Source: Ktedonobacterales bacterium (lineage in GTDB: Bacteria; Chloroflexota; Ktedonobacteria; Ktedonobacterales; JADMIN01). From it: 5,717 nt of DNA. The first letter of the stretch is position 1. Every line of letters starts with the position of its first letter. Below, piece by piece: positions 1 to 5,717 of the stretch. Location of the stretch: contig JADMIN010000199.1 of assembly GCA_015478575.1 (NCBI GenBank), positions 1 to 5,717 of the forward strand. The letters are read 5' to 3'. Position numbers and translations under genes: made by a program. Under the pieces are notes generated by a model. It was given only the letters and a program-made list of their open reading frames with translations. It ran no database searches and was not told where the DNA came from.

Positions 1-117
1 CTTTCGCCCACCGCTAAGCGGACCCATCACACGCTCCCCGCGCGGAAGATGCGAGCGGCGACGGGTGGCGGGGCGGGCATGGGGAGGTCTGCCTGGCGAG
101 GAGGCCCATGCGGCAGC
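1..117. other. Left-edge intergenic segment
   Basis: This is the sequence downstream of the left ctaG gene, up to the window edge. I see no convincing gene start in it. Plus-strand frame 3 has a stop codon at 15-17 preceded by only four visible codons, so a gene from beyond the left edge could end there, but this cannot be judged. A small perfect inverted repeat CCGCTAAGCGG lies at 11-21, and a larger inverted repeat at 77-111 is listed separately. Confidence 0.4.
77..111 (-). terminator. Inverted repeat after left ctaG, weak terminator candidate
   Basis: GCATGGG (77-83) and CCCATGC (105-111) form a perfect 7-bp inverted repeat around a 21-nt loop, starting 6 nt past the left ctaG stop codon. 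The loop could fold further through AGGC/GCCT pairs. No run of T follows on the minus strand, so it is not a classical intrinsic terminator. It may be an RNA 3'-end stabilising structure or chance in GC-rich DNA. Confidence 0.25.
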
Positions 118-1065
118 TTATCTTTGGGGGAGCGATTCGCCGCCCTCCGCATGCTCGGCCCCTGGCCGTGACGCCGCCGTCCGCCCCAGCCCACCGGTGG
201 CCTCCACTGCCGGTGCGGAGGGGAAGAGCTGATAGGGCGTCTCGTCCGTCTCGCCCGTGGGGGCGCGCTCGCCGCGGTCACGCTCGCCGACCCACGCGAA
301 GAACAATGCGCTCAGCCCGATGAGGTAGGGAATGTTAGTCGGCATCCACATAATCAGCCCACCAAGCTGCTGATCGCCCAGTGGCGTCGTACCCCACAGC
401 CGCGGCGCGTGGATGTACGGCGCATAGAAAGGGTATGACGCGAAGGTAAGCAGCGCCCCCAGCACGACCATTGGCTGGCAGGCCAGGAAGAGATAGAGCA
501 CGCCGGTGCCACGACCGATGCGCGCGACGATCCGCTCCGGCCCCAGAATCGGCAGCCAGAAGAGCATGCCAAACGCGATAAAGCTCAGGTGCTCGACGAT
601 GTGCAATGGCTCGCTCGCCAGCGCGGCATCATAGAACGTGGGCACGTGCCAGAGCCAGAGGTCCGCGTTGAAGAGGCCGAACGCCACCGCCGGGAGCGCC
701 AGCCAGCGCAGTGCCCAGCGTATGCCCGCCGTGGGCAACAGCCGCTCCCACAGCCATCCGGGCAGCCCCAACAGCAGCAGCGGCGCCGCGACCACCGCGA
801 TCAGCATATGCTGCACCATGTGGGCGCTGAAGAGGTATTCATCGCCCAGCGCATCCAGTGGCGACATCAGCGCCAGCGCCAACACCGCCACACCCGCGAG
901 GTAAAAGGTCACCTGCCCTGGCGCGGCAGGCTCGCCCCAGTTGGCGCGCTGGCGCAGCGGCCCAATCGCGTAGAGATAGCCGCCCGCCAGCAGCATAATG
1001 CCGAGGAGCAGCGTTGGGTTGAAATTCCACGTCAACCCGACCGGCGCCCCACTCGCCATGACCAT
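118..1065 (-). CDS. ctaG: Cytochrome c oxidase assembly factor, CtaG family (left paralogue)
   Basis: A 315-residue polytopic membrane protein of the caa3_CtaG family, whose members are needed to assemble active caa3/aa3 cytochrome c oxidase, probably by helping insert copper. Visible family motifs are HMVQHMLI (82-89), LWLWHVP followed by FYDAAL (136-149), HIVEHLSF (155-162) and DQQLGGLIMW (231-240). The spaced histidines inside hydrophobic segments are typical. About six to seven membrane segments are apparent between residues 15 and 259. After residue 260 there is a hydrophilic tail of about 55 residues, rich in Glu, Gly, Pro and Ala, longer than the core fold needs. The ATG at 1065 is the first start after an in-frame stop at 1084-1086; its Shine-Dalgarno match (GGGA, 8 nt upstream) is weak. 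The gene is read divergently from a second ctaG-family gene. Family assignment is firm; the specific oxidase served is not visible. Confidence 0.92.
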   Translation of the reverse strand: MVMASGAPVGLTWNFNPTLLLGIMLLAGGYLYAIGPLRQRANWGEPAAPGQVTFYLAGVAVLALALMSPLDALGDEYLFSAHMVQHMLIAVVAAPLLLLGLPGWLWERLLPTAGIRWALRWLALPAVAFGLFNADLWLWHVPTFYDAALASEPLHIVEHLSFIAFGMLFWLPILGPERIVARIGRGTGVLYLFLACQPMVVLGALLTFASYPFYAPYIHAPRLWGTTPLGDQQLGGLIMWMPTNIPYLIGLSALFFAWVGERDRGERAPTGETDETPYQLFPSAPAVEATGGLGRTAASRPGAEHAEGGESLPQR

Positions 1066-1130
1066 CGTCGTGATCCCGCTCTCTTATGTGCCCCGCACTG
1101 CCCGCTCGTACTCCTCTGCCCCACGTATTC

Positions 1131-1166
1131 CTCTGGCATTGTATCGTCGTGCGCGCGGCCTCCGCC
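1131..1166 (-). promoter_or_regulatory. Candidate promoter for left ctaG
   Basis: On the minus strand, TACAAT at 1143-1138 matches the -10 consensus in five of six positions. Position 1161-1166, 17 nt upstream, reads GGCGGA and is not a recognisable -35. Transcription would begin near 1131, leaving a leader of about 66 nt before the ATG at 1065. The direct repeat at 1165-1188 lies just upstream of the -35 position. In GC-rich DNA an AT-rich hexamer stands out, but without a -35 the call is tentative. Confidence 0.3.
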
Positions 1167-1188
1167 ACGTCCTAGGCCACATCCTAGC
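1165..1188. repeat. Two-copy 12-bp direct repeat, possible operator
   Basis: CCACGTCCTAGG (1165-1176) is followed directly by CCACATCCTAGC (1177-1188), ten of twelve positions identical. The period is close to one helical turn. It lies immediately upstream of, and touches, the -35 position of the possible left ctaG promoter, where an activator binding in tandem could sit. No further copies follow on either side. Confidence 0.4.
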
Positions 1189-1252
1189 GGCATGGCACGC
1201 TGGCGCTCCCTCCCGCTTCCGCTCCTCTCGGCCGGCGTCAGCATGACAGCCG

Positions 1253-1264
1253 CCACGCGCGTGG
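1253..1264. repeat. 12-bp perfect palindrome
   Basis: CCACGCGCGTGG is a perfect palindrome. Its right edge (TGG) is shared with the larger palindrome at 1262-1277. It may be part of a composite protein-binding site in front of the right ctaG promoter. Its alternating GC core makes chance occurrence more likely than for the 16-bp element. Confidence 0.35.
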
Positions 1265-1277
1265 TGCGAACGCACCA
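1262..1277. promoter_or_regulatory. 16-bp palindrome, candidate operator of right ctaG
   Basis: TGGTGCGAACGCACCA has two perfect 7-bp arms around a 2-nt centre (AA). Its centre lies about 43 bp before the inferred transcription start near 1313, and it abuts the poor -35 position at 1278-1283. That is where an activator that replaces -35 contacts usually binds, though a repressor could also act there. The regulator is unknown and is not encoded in the window. Confidence 0.5.
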
Positions 1278-1313
1278 TGCCCGCGCCAACTCCGCCATGC
1301 TACAATGCCCGCG
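1278..1313 (+). promoter_or_regulatory. Candidate extended -10 promoter for right ctaG
   Basis: TGCTACAAT (1298-1306) is an extended -10 element: the TG dinucleotide, one base, then a hexamer with five of six consensus positions. The -35 position, 17 nt upstream (TGCCCG, 1278-1283), is poor, which is common for extended -10 promoters. Transcription would begin near 1313 and give a leader of about 93 nt before the ATG at 1406. Confidence 0.45.
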
Positions 1314-1363
1314 CCCAGCGTACTCACGAGGCATGATGCATACGCGCGGGCATCCCACCACCA

Positions 1364-1382
1364 CACCGGCGGCATGCTGGTG
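1364..1382 (+). other. Possible leader hairpin before right ctaG
   Basis: As RNA, 1364-1371 can pair with 1375-1382 (eight pairs including two G-U wobbles) around a 3-nt loop, ending 8 nt before the Shine-Dalgarno sequence at 1391-1397. It could modulate translation, but the stem is modest and may be chance. Confidence 0.2.
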
Positions 1383-1390
1383 CTCGCGCG

Positions 1391-1397
1391 AAAGGGG
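1391..1397 (+). promoter_or_regulatory. Ribosome binding site of right ctaG
   Basis: AAAGGGG lies 8 nt before the ATG at 1406. In frame, there is no other ATG, GTG or TTG between the upstream stop at 1334-1336 and 1406, so this site and the start support each other. Confidence 0.65.
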
Positions 1398-1405
1398 CCG
1401 ACGCT

Positions 1406-2278
1406 ATGGACAGGTCTTCGCTGCTTGTGGGCTGGTCCTTCGAGCCACTGGTCACGGTCCCCTTGCTCCTCACGGGGCTGCTCTACTGGCGCGGCGTGCG
1501 TTACTCCCATCGGCGCGGACTGGCGCGTCACCTGCGCTGGTGGCGGGCGGCAGCGTTTCTCGGTGGGCTGGGCGCCATCCTGATCGCGCTCACCTCGTCG
1601 GTTGCCCCCTGGGCTGGCCAGTTGCTCTGGGTCCACATGATCCAGCATGATCTTCTGGTGATGGTCGCCGCGCCGCTGTTGCTGCTCAGCGCACCCGTCT
1701 GGCCGCTCTGGCGTGCGCTGCCACTGCCTTGGCGCCGCGTGGGCCTTGGCTGGGTGATCGAGCAGGGCTGGCCGCGGCGGTGGTGGCACGTCATCAGCCG
1801 AGCCATCGGCGCACCCGCCGTCGCCTTGATCCTCTTCACCGGCGTCTTCAGCGTATGGCATCTCCCATCACTCTACGATCAAGCCCTCGAACAGCAGCCC
1901 ATCCACGATCTCGAACATGTGCTGTTCATGGCCACGGCGCTGCTCTTCTGGGCGCAGATCATCCCTTCACGACCGCTACGCCCGCGTCTTGGCTATGTAT
2001 GGCGCGCCATGCTGCTTGTGGTCGCCGGCATCGAGCTGAATATCCTGGCGTTTGCCCTGGCGCTGCCGAATGTGCCGAGTTATGCCCACTATGCCGCCCT
2101 GCCACGACCGGCGGGCATGATTTCCGCGCTCCTTGATCAGCACATGGCGGCGGGCGTGATGGATGTTCCGGGGACGATTCTCTTCTTCGGCACGGTGTGG
2201 GGCCTGCTGGCGCTCTGGCTGCGCGATGATGAGCGCGCTGGCTTGGAGGGGAGCGCGCGGCCAGGCATCTCGACGTGA
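1406..2278 (+). CDS. ctaG: Cytochrome c oxidase assembly factor, CtaG family (right paralogue)
   Basis: A 290-residue polytopic membrane protein of the caa3_CtaG family, a role in copper-dependent maturation of cytochrome c oxidase being most likely. Visible motifs are HMIQHDLL (77-84), WHLPSLYDQAL (141-151), HDLEHVLF (157-164), FWAQI (171-175) and DQHMAAGVMDVPGTILF (234-250). It differs from the left paralogue in key places: DQHMAAG instead of DQQLGG near the C-terminus, and HDL instead of HML in the first His motif. This argues for an old divergence rather than a recent duplication. About six to seven membrane segments fill residues 13-262; the tail is short (about 28 residues). The start is fixed by an upstream in-frame stop and a good ribosome binding site. 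It converges on the PiT gene with 26 bp between stops. Which oxidase each paralogue serves is not visible. Confidence 0.9.
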   Translation: MDRSSLLVGWSFEPLVTVPLLLTGLLYWRGVRYSHRRGLARHLRWWRAAAFLGGLGAILIALTSSVAPWAGQLLWVHMIQHDLLVMVAAPLLLLSAPVWPLWRALPLPWRRVGLGWVIEQGWPRRWWHVISRAIGAPAVALILFTGVFSVWHLPSLYDQALEQQPIHDLEHVLFMATALLFWAQIIPSRPLRPRLGYVWRAMLLVVAGIELNILAFALALPNVPSYAHYAALPRPAGMISALLDQHMAAGVMDVPGTILFFGTVWGLLALWLRDDERAGLEGSARPGIST

Positions 2279-2285
2279 TGAGGGC

Positions 2286-2306
2286 ACCGCCTACCGACTA
2301 CCGCCT
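2286..2306. repeat. Three-copy heptamer tandem repeat
   Basis: ACCGCCT (2286-2292), ACCGACT (2293-2299) and ACCGCCT (2300-2306) follow one another without a gap, filling most of the 26-bp space between the convergent stops and running into the PiT stop codon (2305-2307). Short heptamer arrays of this type are known between genes in several GC-rich and cyanobacterial genomes. I see no terminator hairpin with a T run here for either gene. Confidence 0.7.
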
Positions 2307-3501
2307 ACAGCCCACCACGCGCCAGCCGCAGCGCGAGATACGCCGCCAGGCCGAGCAGCCCCACCGCTGGCAGCGTCACGACCCACGCCAGCAAGATATC
2401 GCGCACGACCTTCCAATGGATCCGGCCCACGCTATCGCGTAGGCCGATGCCGATGATCGCGCCAGAACTCACGTGCGTGGTGGAGACAAGCAGCCCAAGG
2501 TTGGAGGCAGACGCCACCAGGAAGGCCGTCGTCAGATTGGCGGCAAAGCCCTCGGTAGGGTCCATCGTCGTCACGTTCGCCGCCAATGTCTCCGTGACCT
2601 TGCGCCCGCCGATGAAGCTGCCCAGGCCCATGCCCAACGCCACCAACGCGAAGAGCCAGTAGGGCGCCTGAAATGTCCTCGTGTGTCGCGTGATGAGGAA
2701 GAAGGCCACACCCAGCGCCACGATCTTGGGAGTATCGTTTAGTCCGCGCGCGAAGCTGGCCGTGCCGCTGGAGAGCCAGTGCAGGCTATTCATGAGGCGC
2801 TGGGGCAGCTTGGCCAGCGTGAAGCGCAGGATCAGGTAGGCCACCAGCGCCAGCACCAGCGCGATAAACGGGCTGGCGACCAATGGCAGCAGCACCTTCT
2901 GCGTGAGCGTGCTCCACCGCACGTTGCCCACACCGAAGGCGAACGCGCCGACCACAACGAGCGAGCCAGTGATGGCATGCGTCGTGGAGACGGGCATCGC
3001 GATGCGCGTCGCCAGCACCACCCAGAGTATCGCACCGAGCAGGACGGCCAGCGCGAAGACCTCGGTCTGCTGTACGCCTGTGGCGATGAACCCCTTGGTG
3101 AAGGTGCCAATGAGGGCTGAGGCGATCAGCGCCGAGGCGAGCGAGCCGGCCACCGTGCAGAGGGTGCCCCAGGCGATGGCGCGCCGGTAGTTGGTCACGC
3201 CGCTACCCACCAGCGTGGCAATGGCTTTCGAGACATCGTTCGATCCGTTGACATACGCCAATCCCACCATCAACACCACGCCCATCGGCGCCAGCAGATC
3301 GGTGCCACCCGCTCTCTGGCCAGAGAGGGCAGCCGCTCCCAGCAGGCAGAGCGCCGCCCCTGCCCCCGCCAGCATGCGCCATGAGGCGATCGGTGACCGC
3401 CGCCCCCGTCGCGCTGGCGCCATCGCCGCACTGGCTGGATTCCTGGCATCACGGATATGCTGCCCTGTCGCCATGCCATTTCTCCTGAAGATGTCTGCCA
3501 T
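2305..3501 (-). CDS. pit: PiT-family inorganic phosphate transporter
   Basis: A 398-residue membrane carrier of the PiT family (Pfam PHO4), which moves phosphate, often as a metal-phosphate complex, with H+ or Na+. The internal duplication is clear: NGSNDVSKAIAT (85-96) with PVSTTH (170-175) in the first half, and ARGLNDTPKIVALG (251-264) with VSTTH (339-343) in the second. About ten or more membrane segments are visible. Before the first signature helix there is a basic N-terminal stretch and an extra hydrophobic segment (about residues 41-61), more than family members usually carry. Two starts are credible: ATG at 3501, with AGGAGG 10 nt upstream (3512-3517), and ATG at 3474, with AGGAG 7 nt upstream (3482-3486); the latter gives 389 residues. 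It is the third gene of a minus-strand run, 48 nt after the methyltransferase, so it is probably cotranscribed. PiT carriers can also admit arsenate. Confidence 0.93.
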   Translation of the reverse strand: MADIFRRNGMATGQHIRDARNPASAAMAPARRGRRSPIASWRMLAGAGAALCLLGAAALSGQRAGGTDLLAPMGVVLMVGLAYVNGSNDVSKAIATLVGSGVTNYRRAIAWGTLCTVAGSLASALIASALIGTFTKGFIATGVQQTEVFALAVLLGAILWVVLATRIAMPVSTTHAITGSLVVVGAFAFGVGNVRWSTLTQKVLLPLVASPFIALVLALVAYLILRFTLAKLPQRLMNSLHWLSSGTASFARGLNDTPKIVALGVAFFLITRHTRTFQAPYWLFALVALGMGLGSFIGGRKVTETLAANVTTMDPTEGFAANLTTAFLVASASNLGLLVSTTHVSSGAIIGIGLRDSVGRIHWKVVRDILLAWVVTLPAVGLLGLAAYLALRLARGGL

Positions 3502-3511
3502 CAGGCCCGCT

Positions 3512-3517
3512 CCTCCT
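3512..3517 (-). promoter_or_regulatory. Strong ribosome binding site of the PiT gene
   Basis: AGGAGG on the minus strand is a full match to the anti-Shine-Dalgarno core, 10 nt before ATG 3501. A second site, AGGAG at 3482-3486, lies 7 nt before ATG 3474. Both starts are in frame nine codons apart, so both could be used. Confidence 0.55.
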
Positions 3518-3542
3518 CGTGTGCGCGTGATGGTCACGCCGC

Positions 3543-3558
3543 TCAGCGCTTACGCTGA
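3543..3558 (-). other. Small hairpin at methyltransferase stop codon
   Basis: TCAGCG and CGCTGA form a perfect 6-bp inverted repeat with a 4-nt loop that contains the TAA stop (3552-3550). No T run follows, so it is unlikely to terminate transcription; it might act in mRNA processing between the methyltransferase and PiT genes, or mean nothing. Confidence 0.25.
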
Positions 3559-4392
3559 TTTCGTGGCGGTGAGGATGGCGTAGCCGAACTGGCCAGCCCG
3601 CACGGCGGCGGCGGCGGCACGGGCCGTCTCGCGCGCCTGCGCGAAGTCCGCTCCAGGCAACGCGATCTTCTTCATCTTCACCAGCAGTTCCGCGCCCATT
3701 AGGCGCGTGCGGATGTCTTGGACCATCGCGGCGAGCGCATCATCATGCGCCTCGATGCCATCCACGGTCAGCCCCGCGTCCTCCAGATAGCGCGAGTAGG
3801 CGCCGATGGGCTGCGCGTCGGCGATGCAGGCGACCCACGCGAGCAGCGTGCGCAGGTCCGCTGGCACGTCCCCCGTGCGCGTCAGATCGCTCATGCCCAC
3901 GTGCCCGCCCGGCCGCAGCACGCGGGCGAACTCCGCCGCCGCCGCGCGCTTATCGGGAAAGGTGCAGAAAGCACACTCACAGATGAGCGCATCGAACGAG
4001 GCCTCCGCCGCGGCCAACTGCTCGGCGTCGTCGCGCTCGAAGCGCGCCAGCTCGCTCACTCCCGCCCGCTCTGCCGCCTGTGTCGCCTCGCGCACGTTCT
4101 CCGCGCTGAGTTCCACGCCGACGACTCCGCAGCCGAAGGTACGTGCCAGGTGGATGGCGCTCGCGCCTTTGCCCGCCGCGACATCCAGCACGCGGCTGCC
4201 CGGCCCCAGGCGCAGCAATTCACCCAGCCGCTCTGTCAGTGCCATGCCGCCGGGGTGGAACGATTCGCCGAGCAGCAGCCGCGCCCAATCGCTGCTATAG
4301 GTGGCGGCGCAGCAGGCCTTGACCGCGCTGGCGTCATCGGCGATGCCCGCGAGTGTCCCAGCCGTCTCGCTTGCGGAAGGCTTAGCGTCCAT
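3550..4392 (-). CDS. Class I SAM-dependent methyltransferase, ArsM-like cysteine layout
   Basis: A 280-residue soluble methyltransferase with a Rossmann-type SAM domain: motif I VLDVAAGKGASAIHLA (68-83), acidic residue E94 ending strand 2, ERDDAEQL (119-126), and the post-motif ARVLRPGGHVGMSDL (156-170). Cysteines are unusually many: C27-C28 in a CCAATYSSDW stretch, C88, C138/C140/C143 in CECAFC, and C189. The CECAFC and C189 positions fall where arsenite methyltransferases (ArsM) carry two arsenic-binding cysteines, by eye alignment around PDK...RVL.PGG..SD; the N-terminal CC could supply the third. Substrate is not proven; a lipid, cofactor or peptide methyl acceptor is also possible. The ATG overlaps the upstream radical SAM gene by 11 bp and has AAGGGG (4405-4400) 7 nt upstream, so translational coupling is likely. 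The stop lies 48 nt before the PiT start. Confidence 0.87.
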   Translation of the reverse strand: MDAKPSASETAGTLAGIADDASAVKACCAATYSSDWARLLLGESFHPGGMALTERLGELLRLGPGSRVLDVAAGKGASAIHLARTFGCGVVGVELSAENVREATQAAERAGVSELARFERDDAEQLAAAEASFDALICECAFCTFPDKRAAAAEFARVLRPGGHVGMSDLTRTGDVPADLRTLLAWVACIADAQPIGAYSRYLEDAGLTVDGIEAHDDALAAMVQDIRTRLMGAELLVKMKKIALPGADFAQARETARAAAAAVRAGQFGYAILTATKSA

Positions 4393-5717
4393 TGGTCTTC
4401 CCCTTCGTCTTCGCGGAGACCTTCACCGGGGCTTGGGCGCTGCCGTTGACGAAGGCGTTCGCGCTGGCGGCTCCATTGCCATTGGCGTGGCCATTGGCGT
4501 GGCTGTCGCTGGTGGTGAGCAGCGTCGTGGCGGGCGGAGGAGTCGCCTCGCTGCCCGTGGCGACTACAGCGGCCTTGTGCTTCTCGACGATGTGGGGGTA
4601 TGGGCGCCGCGTATCGAAGGTCAGCGGCTCTGGTGTGTAGGGCGTGCCAGCCCGTCGTGCCTTGTTGCGCCCGCGCTCACGCGCCTCCAACTGCACACGC
4701 GCCTGCTCGCGATAGCCGAGCGTGTTGTAGGCGCAGAAGGGAATCTGCTTGCCATCAGGCAGCAGGAATTCCTTGCAGCACTTCATCAGGTTCTTCTGGT
4801 TGAAGGTGTAGGGGTCCATGAAATCTTGCAGCATCACCATGAAGACCTGGTTGGCGAAGGCGCCGATATCTAGGCTCTCAGGCAGGCCACAGACGGCGCA
4901 GGAGATGGCGAACTGCTGCGCCGCCTTGTCGGAGCCAGCCACCGCCGAGGAGGACCACAAACCCTCCAGCGCCGTCTGGATATCCGTGCTCAGGTCAGGC
5001 GTGGCGCGGTTGGTGATGTAGTCTAGGTAGTCGTCCACGTTGACCAGGCGCGTCAGCGGCAGCACTTGCTCGCCATCCACCAGTGCGTAGGTGACCGAGT
5101 TGCAGGTGGGGAAGCAGCACGGTACCGGCACGAAGTCCTTGACCATCAGCATGTTCTCGGTCTGCTTCTCGATCTCCCCCAGGATGTCGGGAATGGTCAG
5201 GCGCTGGAGAGGGTCAAACTTCATATGGCGCCCCGCATGGAAGGCTGGCTGGAAGTTGATGCCGCGCACGGCGGGATGCGCCGCGGCAAATTTGACGATG
5301 GCGCCGACCTCATGCAAGTTCACGTCCCGCTCGACCGCCGGCACCAGCACGACTCCCACACCGATGGCCGCCAGGCGGTCGAGCGCGCGCAGTTTCTGTT
5401 CCAGAATGTCCGGCTCACCACGGATGATGCGATAGGTCTCGCGCTCGAAGCCATCGAACTGGAAGTAGATAGAAGGGCGAATCTCGGCGAGGTCGGCGAG
5501 GAACGCATCGTCGTCAGCAATGCGCTTGCCATTGGTATTGAGCATCACGTGCCGAATGTTACGCCGCTTGGCGGCACGCATCATCTCGACGATCTTGGGG
5601 TGAATGGATGGCTCACCACCGGAGAACTGCACGACTTCTGGGCTGCCCTCGGCCGCCACCAGGTGATCCAGAATGCCTTCGACCTCCTCAAGCGTCAGGT
5701 TGAAGCCGGCACCAGCG
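4382..5717 (-). CDS. Radical SAM enzyme, COG1964 / tetraether-synthase-like, N-terminus beyond window
   Basis: The reading frame continues to the right edge, so at least 444 codons are visible and the N-terminus is missing; a GTG at 5659 is internal, since 19 further family-like residues (GFNLTLEEVEGIL) precede it. Numbered from the first whole codon, the strand-2 motif FSGGEP (31-36) marks a radical SAM core; the CxxxCxxC that binds the catalytic [4Fe-4S] cluster should lie just outside. Downstream are C200-C201-F-P-T-C205, C273xxC276 and C313-C314 ... PDGKQIPFC328AYN. This ending and the PVPCC...PLTRLVNVDDYLDY stretch are typical of COG1964, which includes archaeal MJ0619 (Tes, joining lipid chains in tetraether lipids) and binds extra metal clusters. 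A basic linker (about 338-355) and a low-complexity Ala/Asn/Gly/Lys tail (about 380-444) follow. Bacterial substrate is unknown. It overlaps the methyltransferase start and probably heads or continues the operon. Confidence 0.9.
   Translation of the reverse strand, partial: AGAGFNLTLEEVEGILDHLVAAEGSPEVVQFSGGEPSIHPKIVEMMRAAKRRNIRHVMLNTNGKRIADDDAFLADLAEIRPSIYFQFDGFERETYRIIRGEPDILEQKLRALDRLAAIGVGVVLVPAVERDVNLHEVGAIVKFAAAHPAVRGINFQPAFHAGRHMKFDPLQRLTIPDILGEIEKQTENMLMVKDFVPVPCCFPTCNSVTYALVDGEQVLPLTRLVNVDDYLDYITNRATPDLSTDIQTALEGLWSSSAVAGSDKAAQQFAISCAVCGLPESLDIGAFANQVFMVMLQDFMDPYTFNQKNLMKCCKEFLLPDGKQIPFCAYNTLGYREQARVQLEARERGRNKARRAGTPYTPEPLTFDTRRPYPHIVEKHKAAVVATGSEATPPPATTLLTTSDSHANGHANGNGAASANAFVNGSAQAPVKVSAKTKGKTNGR
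4400..4405 (-). promoter_or_regulatory. Ribosome binding site of the methyltransferase gene
   Basis: AAGGGG on the minus strand lies 7 nt before the ATG at 4392 and inside the last codons of the radical SAM gene. It supports this start and independent re-initiation after the upstream stop at 4384-4382. Confidence 0.6.
4473..4502. repeat. 12-bp tandem repeat encoding His-Ala-Asn-Gly units
   Basis: CCATTGGCGTGG occurs twice in tandem (4479-4490 and 4491-4502), with a partial CCATTG copy at 4473-4478. On the minus strand it encodes HANG-HANG-NG in the tail of the radical SAM protein. It keeps the reading frame and probably arose by replication slippage in a disordered linker. Confidence 0.8.

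Larger units (their letters stand above)
1066..1405. promoter_or_regulatory. Shared control region between divergent ctaG genes
   Basis: This 340-bp stretch has no supported gene and separates the two head-to-head ctaG-family genes. It contains outward-facing -10-like hexamers that share the 9-mer TACAATGCC in opposite orientations (1301-1309 plus strand, 1143-1135 minus strand). It also holds a two-copy 12-bp direct repeat (1165-1188), a 12-bp palindrome (1253-1264), a 16-bp palindrome (1262-1277) and a possible leader hairpin (1364-1382). Open frames crossing it lack recognisable protein motifs. The layout suggests coordinated or switched expression of the two genes; that is inference. Confidence 0.65.

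Overview
The window is a GC-rich, gene-dense bacterial chromosome segment with four complete protein genes and one gene cut by the right edge. Paired CtaG-type oxidase assembly factors point to an aerobic bacterium with a haem-copper (aa3/caa3) oxidase. Together with GC-rich codon use and Shine-Dalgarno sites of the AAGGGG/AGGAGG kind, the gene set would suit a high-GC Gram-positive-like lineage such as Chloroflexota or Actinomycetota. No rRNA or marker gene is present, so this placement is only a guess.

Left part (1-2278): two divergent, distantly related ctaG-family genes are read away from a shared 340-bp control region (1066-1405). Both encode polytopic membrane proteins with the conserved His motifs of the caa3_CtaG family and probably help insert copper into cytochrome c oxidase. 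The control region holds a good extended -10 element toward the right-hand gene, a matching TACAAT in the opposite orientation toward the left-hand gene, a 16-bp palindrome, a 12-bp palindrome and a two-copy 12-bp direct repeat. Each possible promoter has a poor -35 and a repeat next to the -35 position, an arrangement that suggests activators or repressors.

Right part (2305-5717, all on the minus strand): a probable operon of three genes in transcription order. First is a radical SAM enzyme of the COG1964 type (relatives of archaeal tetraether synthase MJ0619), whose N-terminus with the CxxxCxxC cluster lies outside the window. Second is a class I SAM methyltransferase whose start overlaps the radical SAM stop by 11 bp and whose cysteines resemble those of arsenite methyltransferases. 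Third is a PiT-family phosphate transporter, 48 or 75 nt downstream depending on its start. The first two are almost certainly translationally coupled and probably act in one pathway; the product is not known. The transporter may be a passenger, or a link to phosphate or arsenate.

The operon and the right-hand ctaG gene converge, with 26 bp between their stop codons. That gap largely consists of a three-copy heptamer repeat and has no recognisable terminator. I see no RNA gene, insertion sequence, CRISPR array or prophage gene. The candidate for an undescribed system is the radical SAM plus methyltransferase plus PiT operon.
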